Of a DNA stretch of 64,000 bases, positions 43,161 to 51,955 are shown in pieces (position 1 is the first letter of the stretch; each line of letters begins with the position of its first letter). A model generated the notes under the pieces. It had not been told where the DNA came from and did not search any database. It saw only the letters and a program-made list of their open reading frames with translations. The translations under genes and the position numbers were made by a program. The DNA comes from Pelomonas sp937871895 (lineage in GTDB: Bacteria > Pseudomonadota > Gammaproteobacteria > Burkholderiales > Burkholderiaceae_C), in assembly GCF_046348265.1 (NCBI RefSeq), contig NZ_JAXMEO010000016.1; one strand, given 5' to 3'.

Positions 43161-43285
43161 GCGTTCCGCCGCAGACTCCTAGGCCCGGGCCGCTTTGCAT
43201 GGCCTTTACGCGACCTCGTTACGATGGCTCATCGGTTGTCGTACAACTACGCCTTCCCGCGTCATTCCACGCCTGAGAGATCGCC

Positions 43286-44548
43286 ATGAAGACCCTCACT
43301 CCCGCGCCGCGCCTGCGCGCCTTCGTAGCCGCCACCCTGCTGGGCCTGCTCGCCTCCCATGCCGCGCTCGCGCAGTCCGAGCGCTGGGTGGCCACTTGGG
43401 GCACCGCGCAGCTGACCCCCTCGCCCGACCAAGCCCTGCCTAGTGACGCCTGGCGTGACGGGAGCATCCGCCAGTTGGTGCGCGCCTCGGCGCCGGGCCG
43501 GCAGGTGAGGGTGCGCTTGAGCAATGCCCATGGCCCCACGCCGCTGCAGATCAACGCGGCCGCGGTCGGCCTCGTGGCCGCGAATGGCAAGCCCGACCTC
43601 GTGCCCGGCAGCGCCCACCCGCTGACCTTCAATGGCGAGACTGCCGTGATGATCCCGGCCGGCGCCGAGTACCTCAGCGACCCCGTGCCGCTCGCCATCG
43701 CGGCCGGCGCCGACGTGGCCATCAGCCTGCATTTCCTGGGCGAGCCGCATCGCGTGACGGGCCATGCAGGCTCGCGCGCCACCACCTTCATGGTCCCCGG
43801 CAACAAGGTGCTGGAGACGACCTGGGCCAGCCCCCGCACGGCCGAGCGCTGGGTCTTCATCACGGGCCTGGAAGTGCTGGCGCCCAAATCAAGCCGCAGC
43901 TTCGTGGCGATTGGCGACTCGATCACCGACGGCTATGGCGTCAAGGCCGACACCCATCTGCGCTGGACCGACGGCCTCGCCGCCCGGCTGCGTGAAGCCG
44001 GTCTCTCGCAGATCGGCGTGGTCAACGCCGGCATCGGCGGCGGGCGCATGCTGCGTGAGGGCCTGGGCCCGGCGCTCGTGAGCCGCTTCGAGCGCGACGT
44101 GCTGATGCGCCCCGGCGTGAGCCATGCGCTCGTGTTCATCGGCGTCAACGACATGGGCAGCCAGCGCCGCAATGGCGACGACACACCCGACGCCCGCGCC
44201 CGCCTGCTGGCCGACCTGAAGCTCGCCCACACCCAGCTCGCCGCCCGTGCGCACGACCAGGGTGTGTGCCTGATCGGCGCCACCGTCACGCCCTATGCCG
44301 GCAGCGAGTACTACCGCCCCAGCCCTGCCAACGAGGCCGACCGCCAAGCGCTGAACGACTGGATCCGCAGCTCCGGCGTGTTCGACGCCGTGGCCGACTT
44401 TGACGCCGCCGTGCGCGACCCGGCTCGCCCGGATCGCCTCGCGCCAGACGCCGACAACGACGGCCTGCACCCCAGCATGGCCGGCCTCAAGAAGCTGGCC
44501 GACGCCGTCCCGCTGGACGCCCTGCGCAGCTGCCGCTGGGCAAAGTGA
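43286..44548 (+). CDS. Secreted SGNH/GDSL-family esterase
   Basis: The 420-residue protein has a signal peptide (ATLLGLLASHAALAQ), an N-terminal beta-sandwich-like domain (about 25-205) and a SGNH hydrolase domain. Block I is FVAIGDSITDGYG (Ser nucleophile), block II is NAGIGGGRML, block III is IGVNDMG and block V is DNDGLHPSM (catalytic Asp/His). Such enzymes remove acetyl or other ester groups from plant polysaccharides. Its TGA overlaps a GTG of the GH115 gene (GTGA), so the two are probably coupled for xylan side-chain removal. Confidence 0.88.
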   Translation: MKTLTPAPRLRAFVAATLLGLLASHAALAQSERWVATWGTAQLTPSPDQALPSDAWRDGSIRQLVRASAPGRQVRVRLSNAHGPTPLQINAAAVGLVAANGKPDLVPGSAHPLTFNGETAVMIPAGAEYLSDPVPLAIAAGADVAISLHFLGEPHRVTGHAGSRATTFMVPGNKVLETTWASPRTAERWVFITGLEVLAPKSSRSFVAIGDSITDGYGVKADTHLRWTDGLAARLREAGLSQIGVVNAGIGGGRMLREGLGPALVSRFERDVLMRPGVSHALVFIGVNDMGSQRRNGDDTPDARARLLADLKLAHTQLAARAHDQGVCLIGATVTPYAGSEYYRPSPANEADRQALNDWIRSSGVFDAVADFDAAVRDPARPDRLAPDADNDGLHPSMAGLKKLADAVPLDALRSCRWAK

Positions 44549-44556
44549 GCGCCTCG

Positions 44557-47454
44557 ATGATCAAGCGCCTCACGCTCAGCCTCGTGCTTGCTCTCGCGGG
44601 CAGCGCCGCCCAGGCCCTCGGCCTCGCGCCCTTCGTCCAGTTCCAGCCGGCCAAGGATGCCGTCTCGCTCACCGGCGGCATCGCCGTGGACGCCGCCGAT
44701 GAACCCGCCGTGCGCCGCGCGGTGGGTGACCTGGCCGCCGACCTGGAGCGCGTCACCCGCAAGCGCCCCCAAGTGCAGCAAGGCAGTGCGCCCAAGGGCA
44801 CGGACCTGATCCTCGTCGGCACGCTCGGCAAGAGCGCCTTGATCGACGCGCTGGTGGCCGCCGGCAAGCTCGACGTGAGCCCGCTCAAGGGCCAGTGGGA
44901 GGGCTGGCGGATTGCCGCCGTCGCCCAGCCGCTGCCGGGCGTGGAGCGCGCGCTCGTGATCGTCGGCAGTGACCGGCGCGGCACGGTCTACGGCGTCTAC
45001 GAGCTGTCCGAGCAGATCGGCGTCTCGCCCTGGTATTGGTGGGCCGACGTGCCCGTCACGCAGCGCCAGGCGCTTTACGTGCCGACCGGCACGCGCGTGC
45101 AGGACGCACCCGTGGTGCGCTACCGCGGCATCTTCCTGAACGACGAAGCACCTGCGCTCACCGGCTGGAGCAAGGAGAAGTTCGGCGGCTACAACAGCAA
45201 GTTCTACGCGCACGTCTTCGAGCTGATCCTGCGCCTGCGCGGCAACTTCATCTGGCCGGCCATGTGGGGCTCGGCCTTCTTTGCCGACGACGCCAAGAAC
45301 GGCCCGCTGGCCGAGGAGTACGGCGTCGTCATCGGCACCTCGCACCACGAGCCACTGATGCGCGCTCACCGCGAGTGGGCCGACGCCGGCGGTGGCCCTT
45401 GGGACTACAACCGCAATGCCGAGCGGCTGCGCGGGTTCTGGCAAGGCGGCCTCGCGCAATCGCGCGGCACCGAGCGCGCCTTCACGCTCGGCATGCGCGG
45501 CGACGGCGACGAGCCCATGAGCCGCGACGCCAACGTCGCGCTGCTGGAGCGCATCGTGGCCGACCAGCGCCAGCTGATCGCCAAGGAGCCCGACGCCAAG
45601 AGCGCCATGCAGGTCTGGGCCCTCTACAAGGAGGTGCAGGACTACTACGAGAAGGGCATGCGCGTGCCCGACGACGTGACCCTGCTCTGGGCCGATGACA
45701 ACTGGGGCAATATCCGCCGCCTGCCCACCAAGGACGAGCGCGCCCGCAGTGGCGGCGCGGGCGTGTACTACCACTTCGACTACGTCGGCGGCCCGCGCAA
45801 CTACAAGTGGATCAACGTCACCCCCGTGGCCAAGGTCTGGGAGCAGATGCACCTGGCCTGGCAGTACGGCGCCACCAAGCAGTGGGTCGTCAACGTGGGT
45901 GACCTGAAGCCGATGGAAGTGCCCATCGACTTCTTCCTCAATTACGCCTGGAACCCCGCGCGTTGGCCCACGCCGGATGGCTACCTGCGCGCCTGGGCCG
46001 CCCGCGAGTTCGGGGCCGCGCAGGCGGTGGAGATTGCCGACCTCGTGCAGCGCACCACGCAGGCCAACCACCGCCGCAAGCCCGAGCTGCTGGCGCCCGA
46101 GACCTACAGCCTCGTCAACGAGCGCGAGGCCGAGCGCGTGGTGGCCGACTACCGCCAGCTCGCCACGCGCGCCAAGCAAGTGCGCGCCAAGCTGCCGGCC
46201 GCCGCGCAGGACGCCTTCTTCCAGCTGATCGAGCACCCCATCGAGGCCGGCCGCATCGTCACCGAGCTGCACGTCACCGCCGCGCAGAACCGCCTCTACG
46301 CCCGCCAAGGCCGCACCAGCACCAATGCCATGGCCGCCAAGGCGCGCGATCTGTTTGCCGAGGACGCCGCCCTCACGCGCCGCTACCACTCGTTCAACAA
46401 CGGCAAGTGGAACCAGCTGATGGCCCAGACCCACCTCGGCTACTTCTTCTGGAACGAGCCGCCGCTGAACATCATGCCGGCCGTGTCCGAAGTGCAGCCG
46501 CGCACCGGGGCCGATGTGTCGGTGGCCGTGGAAGGCTCCGAGCAGGTGGCCGACACCATCCCAGCCGTCTTCCTCGACCGCAGCACCTCGCAGCGCAAGC
46601 TGCCGGCGCTTGACGTCAACGGCCAGCGCAGCAGCTTCATCGAGGTCTTCAACCGCGGTGACCGTCCCTTCACCTACACGGCCCGCACCGAGCAGCCTTG
46701 GCTCAAGCTCCATGTCGTCGATGGCAAGGCCGGTGAGCCCGTGCTGCTGCAGCAGCGCGTCGCCGTCAGTGTGGACTGGGACGCTGCCCCGACGGGCGAC
46801 AGCACCGGCCACGTGATCGTCGAGACCGGCGGTGACCGCGCCTGGCGCCTGGCCGTGCCGGTTCGCAAGCCCGCCGCGCCGCTGCCCGAGGGCTTTGTCG
46901 AGAGCCGTGGCGTTGTCGCGATCGAGGCCGCCAGCCACGCGCGCGAAGTGGCCCCCGCCGGCCGCCAGTGGCTGCGCCTGCCGGGCCACAGCCGCACCGG
47001 CGACGGCATGACGCCGTTGCCCGTGGACGTGCCCGCGCCCGCCGACCCCAAGGCCGCCACGATGCGACTTGAGTACCCGGTCAACCTGAGCAGCAGCGGC
47101 AAGCTGACGGTGCACACCACCGTCGCCCCCACGCTCAAGTTCCAGCCCGACTGGCCCGCCAATGGCCTGCGCTTCGCCGTCTCCATCGACGACGGCCCGC
47201 TGCAGATCGTCAACATGCACGCTGCCAGCGGTGTGGGCGACGGCAACCGGGAGTGGGAGCGCAATGTCTCCAACTCTTCGTCCACCTTCCAGACGCGTCA
47301 CGAGGTCAGCAGCCCCGGCCCGCATGTGCTCAAGTTCTGGGTGCTGGAGCCCGGCGTCGTGCTGCACAAGATGGTGATCGACGCGGGCGGCCTCAAGCCC
47401 AGCTACCTCGGGCCGCAGGAGAGTGCTTACGTAAAGGGGCCAGCCGCGCGCTGA
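44557..47454 (+). CDS. GH115 alpha-glucuronidase, secreted
   Basis: GH115 enzymes cut (4-O-methyl)-glucuronic acid side chains from xylan. The protein, about 965 residues, starts MIKRLTLSLVLALAGSAAQA (signal). Family-typical stretches are RGTVYGVYELSEQIGVSPWY, RYRGIFLNDEAPALTGWSKE, GNFIWPAMWGSAFFADDAKN, GMRGDGDEPMS, LLWADDNWGNIRRLPTKDER and YYHFDYVGGPRNYKWIN. A C-terminal beta domain of about 350 residues follows. A GTG at 44545, overlapping the esterase stop, would add four residues. It is transcribed with the SGNH esterase. Confidence 0.92.
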   Translation: MIKRLTLSLVLALAGSAAQALGLAPFVQFQPAKDAVSLTGGIAVDAADEPAVRRAVGDLAADLERVTRKRPQVQQGSAPKGTDLILVGTLGKSALIDALVAAGKLDVSPLKGQWEGWRIAAVAQPLPGVERALVIVGSDRRGTVYGVYELSEQIGVSPWYWWADVPVTQRQALYVPTGTRVQDAPVVRYRGIFLNDEAPALTGWSKEKFGGYNSKFYAHVFELILRLRGNFIWPAMWGSAFFADDAKNGPLAEEYGVVIGTSHHEPLMRAHREWADAGGGPWDYNRNAERLRGFWQGGLAQSRGTERAFTLGMRGDGDEPMSRDANVALLERIVADQRQLIAKEPDAKSAMQVWALYKEVQDYYEKGMRVPDDVTLLWADDNWGNIRRLPTKDERARSGGAGVYYHFDYVGGPRNYKWINVTPVAKVWEQMHLAWQYGATKQWVVNVGDLKPMEVPIDFFLNYAWNPARWPTPDGYLRAWAAREFGAAQAVEIADLVQRTTQANHRRKPELLAPETYSLVNEREAERVVADYRQLATRAKQVRAKLPAAAQDAFFQLIEHPIEAGRIVTELHVTAAQNRLYARQGRTSTNAMAAKARDLFAEDAALTRRYHSFNNGKWNQLMAQTHLGYFFWNEPPLNIMPAVSEVQPRTGADVSVAVEGSEQVADTIPAVFLDRSTSQRKLPALDVNGQRSSFIEVFNRGDRPFTYTARTEQPWLKLHVVDGKAGEPVLLQQRVAVSVDWDAAPTGDSTGHVIVETGGDRAWRLAVPVRKPAAPLPEGFVESRGVVAIEAASHAREVAPAGRQWLRLPGHSRTGDGMTPLPVDVPAPADPKAATMRLEYPVNLSSSGKLTVHTTVAPTLKFQPDWPANGLRFAVSIDDGPLQIVNMHAASGVGDGNREWERNVSNSSSTFQTRHEVSSPGPHVLKFWVLEPGVVLHKMVIDAGGLKPSYLGPQESAYVKGPAAR

Positions 47455-47496
47455 CCGGTCAACAAACCGTCATGCCCGGCCTTCAGCATCCCGGGC

Positions 47497-48408
47497 ATGA
47501 ACGACCTTAGCCTCACCGACCGCATCCGCCGCGACCTGCTCGACGGCTACGACGAAGAGCTGGAGATGGAGATCGAGGACCGCAGCGTTGATGAGGCGCT
47601 GCGGGGCCTCGATGGGCCGCAGGATGAAGCCGCGCAGTCCCAGCGCCTGGCCTATTTCAAGCAGCTCTTCCGCCTGCAGCGCGAGCTCGTCAAGCTGCAG
47701 GACTGGGTGGCCCACACCAAGCAAAAGGTGGTGATCCTGTTCGAGGGCCGCGACGCGGCCGGCAAGGGCGGCGCCATCAAGCGCATTACCCAGCGGCTCA
47801 ACCCGCGCGTCTGCCGCGTGGTGGCCCTGCCGGCGCCCAATGACCGCGAGCGCACGCAGTGGTACTTCCAGCGCTATGTGCCGCACCTGCCGGCCGGCGG
47901 CGAGATCGTGCTCTTCGACCGCAGTTGGTACAACCGCGCCGGCGTCGAGCGCGTGATGGGCTTTTGCAGCGAAGACGACGTGGAGGAGTTCTTCCGCTCC
48001 GTCCCCGAGTTCGAGCGCATGCTGGTGCGCTCCGGCATCACCCTCATCAAGTACTGGTTCTCGATCAGCGACGAGGAGCAGCATGTGCGCTTCCTCGGCC
48101 GCATGCACGACCCGCTCAAGCAGTGGAAGCTCTCACCCATGGACCTGGAGTCCCGCCGCCGCTGGGAGGACTACACCCGCGCCAAGGAGAGCATGCTGGA
48201 GCGCACCCACATCCCCGAGGCACCCTGGTGGGTGGTGCAGGCCGACGACAAGAAGCGCGCGCGGCTCAATTGCATCCAGCACCTGCTCGACCAGTTCCCG
48301 TACCACGAGGTCGAGCGCCACGAGATCGCGCTGCCCGCGCGCGAGCGGCACGACGACTACGTGCGCCACCCCGTGCCGGCCGAGATGTTTGTGCCGGCGC
48401 GGTACTGA
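47497..48408 (+). CDS. ppk2: Polyphosphate kinase 2
   Basis: PPK2 uses polyphosphate to phosphorylate nucleoside diphosphates, or runs in reverse. The 303-residue protein has Walker A FEGRDAAGKGGAIKRI, Walker B-like LFDRSWYNRAGVERVMGFC, the acidic lid region EDDVEEFFRSVPEFERM and a C-terminal YHEVERHEIALPAR. These fit the single-domain class I PPK2 family. It follows the GH115 gene by 42 bp but is metabolically unrelated to it. Confidence 0.93.
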   Translation: MNDLSLTDRIRRDLLDGYDEELEMEIEDRSVDEALRGLDGPQDEAAQSQRLAYFKQLFRLQRELVKLQDWVAHTKQKVVILFEGRDAAGKGGAIKRITQRLNPRVCRVVALPAPNDRERTQWYFQRYVPHLPAGGEIVLFDRSWYNRAGVERVMGFCSEDDVEEFFRSVPEFERMLVRSGITLIKYWFSISDEEQHVRFLGRMHDPLKQWKLSPMDLESRRRWEDYTRAKESMLERTHIPEAPWWVVQADDKKRARLNCIQHLLDQFPYHEVERHEIALPARERHDDYVRHPVPAEMFVPARY

Positions 48409-48427
48409 CCACCTCGCTACGGCCGCT

Positions 48428-48784
48428 TCAGGCGGCGGTGTCCACCAGCACAAACTGCTTGCGCACCGGCTCCAGCACCTCAAACTCCCCCTCAAACCCC
48501 GGCGGGATCACGCCGCCCTGGCCGGGGCCGATGTCGGTTGCGCCCGCCGGCCCATGCAAGCGCACGCGGCCCGAGAGCACATGGAAGTATTCCAGCCGCT
48601 CGGCCGGGAAGACGATGCGCCAGCGGCCCACCTCGCATTCCCACACCCCGGCCGTCACCGGCCCCGCCTCGTGCAGCACCCAGGTCTTGCGCAGCGGGTT
48701 GCCGCTGATCAGGCGGTCGGGGCGCGGGCGGTCAAGTGTGGGCTCCAGGCCGTCGGTGGTGTCGAGGAGGGTGATGCGCAGCAT
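48428..48784 (-). CDS. Cupin protein, (S)-ureidoglycine aminohydrolase-like Cupin_3 type
   Basis: The 118-residue protein has GVWECEVGRWRIVFPAERLE followed by YFHVLSGRVRLHG and PGQGGVIPPGFEGEFEVLEP. This is the Cupin_3 (DUF861) pattern of a single small beta-barrel, with GxW and VLSG motifs. The substrate is unknown. It converges on ppk2 and diverges from the alpha/beta hydrolase gene. Confidence 0.78.
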   Translation of the reverse strand: MLRITLLDTTDGLEPTLDRPRPDRLISGNPLRKTWVLHEAGPVTAGVWECEVGRWRIVFPAERLEYFHVLSGRVRLHGPAGATDIGPGQGGVIPPGFEGEFEVLEPVRKQFVLVDTAA

Positions 48785-48830
48785 GGGCGGCAGCGGTGAT
48801 TGATCTTTGCTTTGGTTAATAAATCAGATC

Positions 48831-48845
48831 GTTAGACTTGCTAAC
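48831..48845. promoter_or_regulatory. Short palindrome in the divergent promoter region
   Basis: GTTAG-ACTTG-CTAAC lies in an unusually AT-rich stretch (TTTGGTTAATAAATCAGATC) between the divergent cupin and hydrolase genes. It could be a transcription factor site or part of a promoter. Confidence 0.4.
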
Positions 48846-48948
48846 AGACGACGAGCCTCGGGAGCGAGGCCTTGCGTTGGGCGGCTGGCCCTGCAGCAGC
48901 AGGGCGCAGCCGCCACATTCTTGATCACACCTTCAAAGGAGACGCCGA

Positions 48949-49908
48949 GTGAAACAGATTTCTGGTCTTTGGGCGGTGCGCGGCACCGCGCGGCACATCG
49001 CATCGCGTGGGGTGCTTGCGGGCCTGGCCTTGGCGGCGGCGCTTACCGCTCCGGCCCAGGCGGCCGACGACAAGGCGACCCCGATTGCCACGCCCGCACA
49101 GCCGACGGCCATCGAGCTCGGCACCGGCCCGCTGCCTGGCGCCAAGAATCCCGAGGTCTGGCACACGCAGTACGGCAGCCGCTTCGCGCGCAATGTGACG
49201 GTGGCGACGCTCACGCCCTTCCTGCCCGACCCGGCCAAGGCCACCGGCGCGGCCGTGGTCGTCGCGCCTGGCGGCGGCTTCATGAGCTTGTCGATGGACA
49301 ACGAGGGCTGGGACGTCGCGCGCGCCCTGGCGACCAAGGGCGTTGCCGCCTTCGTCCTCAAGTACCGCCTGAATCAGACGCTGCCTGACCTGGAAGAAAA
49401 CGAAAAGGCCATGCGCGCAAGGTTCTCGGGCGCCACGCCGCCGCCGCGCCCGGACCCCGCACAGTTCCTGGCCAGCCTGGCCCCGCAGATTGCCGACGCT
49501 CGCGCGGCCTTTGCGCTGATCCGCAAACGCGCGACCGAGTGGCGCGTCGACCCACAGCGCATCGGCATGGTGGGCTTCTCGGCGGGCGCCATGCTGACGC
49601 TGGCGACCACCACCAATGGCGAGGATGCCAAGCCCGCCTTCATCGGCAACATCTACGGCCCCCTGGCGCCGACGGCCGTGCCGGCCGATGCGCCGCCGCT
49701 GTTCATTGCGCTGGCCGCTGACGACCCCTTCTTCGCCAACGCCGGCTACGGCCTCATTGACAGCTGGAAGGCCGCGAAGCGCCCGGTCGAGTTCCACCTG
49801 TACGAGCAGGGCGGGCACGGCTTCGGCATGTACCCGAAGACGACGACCAGCACCGGTTGGTTCGAGGCCTACGTGAGCTGGCTGCGCATGCGCGGCTTGG
49901 CGAAGTAA
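48949..49908 (+). CDS. Secreted alpha/beta-hydrolase (xylan esterase-like)
   Basis: It starts at GTG 48949 with AAAGGAG nine bases before. The 319-residue protein has a signal ending ALTAPAQA. The oxyanion loop is VVVAPGGGFMSLSMDNEGWD, the nucleophile elbow GMVGFSAGAML, the acid loop ALAADDPFF and the catalytic His GGHGFGMYP. It belongs to the BD-FAE/acetylxylan-esterase-like group; the true ester is unknown. Near the SGNH esterase and GH115 genes it fits a hemicellulose-degrading set. Confidence 0.85.
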   Translation: MKQISGLWAVRGTARHIASRGVLAGLALAAALTAPAQAADDKATPIATPAQPTAIELGTGPLPGAKNPEVWHTQYGSRFARNVTVATLTPFLPDPAKATGAAVVVAPGGGFMSLSMDNEGWDVARALATKGVAAFVLKYRLNQTLPDLEENEKAMRARFSGATPPPRPDPAQFLASLAPQIADARAAFALIRKRATEWRVDPQRIGMVGFSAGAMLTLATTTNGEDAKPAFIGNIYGPLAPTAVPADAPPLFIALAADDPFFANAGYGLIDSWKAAKRPVEFHLYEQGGHGFGMYPKTTTSTGWFEAYVSWLRMRGLAK

Positions 49909-49942
49909 ACATCGCCTCGACTCAAACCTCGGCGACCAACGC

Positions 49943-51064
49943 TCAGAGCGCCCCGCTGACGAGGCGCTCGATGTCGAAGACCTGGGTGCGGCCCGGCGTG
50001 CCGGAGTTGGTCAGGGCCGTCCAGGCGCGCTTGCGGTGGGTGTCGATGGCCATCAGGGTCCAGAAGCCGTCCCACTCGCCGTAGTGCACGAGGCCATAGC
50101 TGGCGAGGCCAAAGCCCAGCCCGTAGCGGCCGCCGCCCGTCACGGTGCTGTGCGGGCGCGCCATCTCGGCCAGGGTCTCGGGTTTGACGAGGCGGCCGCC
50201 GAGCAGGGCTTGGTAGAAGTGCAGGAAGTCGTCGGCCGAGCTGACCTGGGCCATCGAGCCTTTGAAGTAGGTGGTGAAGCCGTAGTAGGTGCTGAGCGTG
50301 CCGCGGTTGAGGGCGTCGCCCGCCTTGAGCGGCGTGTACTCGTCGTTGATATAGCTGTCCAGCATGCCGGCCGGCTTGAAAAGGGCCTCGGCCATGTGCT
50401 CGCCAAAGCGCCTGCCGGTGCGCCGCTCGATCACCTTGGCCAGCAGCATGAAGCCGGTGTTGCTGTAGTCGCCCCGGCTGCCGGGTGGGAACTCAAGCGT
50501 GCGCTGCGAGCTGGCCAGGTAGGTCAGCAGGCCGTCCAGCGTCATGTTGTAGAAGACGGCCGGGGTCCAGAAGTCGTTGAAGATGTCGACGATGCCCGAG
50601 GTGTGGGTCAGCAGGTGCTCCAGCGTGATGGGGCGCCAGTGCTCCGGCAGTTCTGGCAGGTAGTCGAGCAGGGCGTCGCTGAGCTTGAGCTGGCCCTGCT
50701 CGACCAGCTGCATCACCGCCACGGCCGTGAAGGGCTTGCTGACCGACGCGAGCCGAAAGCCGGTGTGGCGTGTGATGGCTGTGCGCGTCAAGCTGTTGGC
50801 CATGCCGCGCTGGCTGCTGTAGGTTTCCACGCCGTCCTGCATCACCAGCACGCTGATGCCGGGCTGGTCGGCCGGGGCGCTGGCCAGGTAGAGGTCGAGC
50901 TGCTTGGTCAGGGGGAGCCCCGCGATGTCCACCGGGTCGCCGATGCTGATGGGCGGGTTGGTGGAGCCACCGCTTCCGCCGCAACCAGCCAGGGTGGCGA
51001 GCCAGACCGCCGCCTCGCGGCGGCGCAAGAGCCGGCGGTGCGTCCAGGGTCGCAGTGCACGCAT
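49943..51064 (-). CDS. Serine hydrolase of the beta-lactamase (class C / EstB) fold, lipoprotein
   Basis: The 373-residue protein has a lipobox in WLATLAGCGGS, so it is anchored by a lipid-modified Cys. The catalytic SxxK is SVSK (Ser107, Lys110) in RLASVSKPFTAVAVMQLVEQ, and the YxN motif is GDYSNTGFM. The third motif (KTG/HxG) is probably the HYGEWDGFW region. Relatives are esterases, D-aminopeptidases or penicillin-binding proteins; resistance activity should not be assumed. It runs with the PEBP gene upstream (12 bp). Confidence 0.85.
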   Translation of the reverse strand: MRALRPWTHRRLLRRREAAVWLATLAGCGGSGGSTNPPISIGDPVDIAGLPLTKQLDLYLASAPADQPGISVLVMQDGVETYSSQRGMANSLTRTAITRHTGFRLASVSKPFTAVAVMQLVEQGQLKLSDALLDYLPELPEHWRPITLEHLLTHTSGIVDIFNDFWTPAVFYNMTLDGLLTYLASSQRTLEFPPGSRGDYSNTGFMLLAKVIERRTGRRFGEHMAEALFKPAGMLDSYINDEYTPLKAGDALNRGTLSTYYGFTTYFKGSMAQVSSADDFLHFYQALLGGRLVKPETLAEMARPHSTVTGGGRYGLGFGLASYGLVHYGEWDGFWTLMAIDTHRKRAWTALTNSGTPGRTQVFDIERLVSGAL

Positions 51065-51076
51065 GGCGTCCTGGCT

Positions 51077-51841
51077 TCAGCGGCTGAACGTGGCCTGCAT
51101 CTCCACCTTCTGCACGATGGAGTTGAGGTAGAGGCGTTCGAAGTCCGCCTTGCGCCAGGGCCGGTTGGTGTCGATGCCCAGCGCGCTGGTGTTCAAGGCG
51201 TAGAGCGTGAAGCTGTAGTGGTGCGTGCCATTGCCAGCCGGCGGGCAGGGGCCCGAGTAGCGAGCCACGCGGTCGTCGTTGAGGCCCTCCACGCTGCCGG
51301 CCGGCATGCTCTTGCGCGAGGCGCCCTCGGCCAGCTCCCGGGCAGTGGCCGGGATGCCGAAGACGTTCCAGTGCACATAGGCATAGCCCACGATGGGCAC
51401 GGCGTCCGGGTCTTCCATGATCAGCGCAAAGCCTTTGACCGCGTCGGAGCTGATGCTCCATTGCAGGTTGGGGCTGGTCTCGCCGCCATTGCAGGTGTAT
51501 TTGCTGGGCATCACCGCATTGGCCGCAAAGCTCAAGGAGTTGATGGCGAACGACGTGGGATCTGGCGACGGGGCCGGCGTGGGAGCTGGTGTGGGGGCTG
51601 GTGTCGGAGCCGGCGTGGGCGCTGGCGTGGGGGCGGGGACCGGGTCGGGCGTAGGCGTTGGTGCAGGAGCCGGTGCAGGAGCTGGTGTGGGAGCCGGTGC
51701 AGGCGCTGGTGCAGGCGTTGGTGCAGGGGCCGGCGTGGGGGCCGGCGCGGGAGGGGGCGTGAGGGTGCTGCTGCCACCGCCACCGCAGGCGGCCAGGGTC
51801 AGGGCAACGGCCGTCGTGGCGCCCAGTTTGGAAATCTGCAT
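51077..51841 (-). CDS. PEBP-family (YbhB/YbcL) lipoprotein with Pro/Ala linker
   Basis: The 254-residue protein has a lipoprotein signal (ALTLAACGGGG). A linker of about 60 residues is made almost only of Pro, Ala and Thr (residues 29-92). The PEBP domain follows, with SPNLQWSISSDAVKGFALIM, DPDAVPIVGYAYVHWNVFG (D-P-D and H-W signatures) and GPCPPAGNGTHHYSFTLYAL. PEBP proteins bind anionic or phospholipid groups. The linker would hold the domain away from the membrane. The low-complexity coding stretch is at plus-strand 51560-51760. Confidence 0.88.
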   Translation of the reverse strand: MQISKLGATTAVALTLAACGGGGSSTLTPPPAPAPTPAPAPTPAPAPAPAPTPAPAPAPAPTPTPDPVPAPTPAPTPAPTPAPTPAPTPAPSPDPTSFAINSLSFAANAVMPSKYTCNGGETSPNLQWSISSDAVKGFALIMEDPDAVPIVGYAYVHWNVFGIPATARELAEGASRKSMPAGSVEGLNDDRVARYSGPCPPAGNGTHHYSFTLYALNTSALGIDTNRPWRKADFERLYLNSIVQKVEMQATFSR

Positions 51842-51955
51842 GTCTGTCTCGTCCTTTGTCGGCTGGGGCTGCGCCGGGGGTGGCGCAGCGCTGCGGCCGC
51901 AGTCTTGCCAGGACGAGGGGGGCGGGCGTCCGAGCGGATCGGCCTGGACGCAGGA

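Noticed and set aside
44311..47367. Minus-strand open frame of 1018 codons
   Set aside because: It is antisense to the GH115 gene, which has clear family motifs along its whole length.
51560..51760. Short repeated units that could suggest a CRISPR or VNTR array
   Set aside because: The periodicity is a Pro/Ala/Thr linker inside the PEBP lipoprotein gene; units are not separated by unique spacers.
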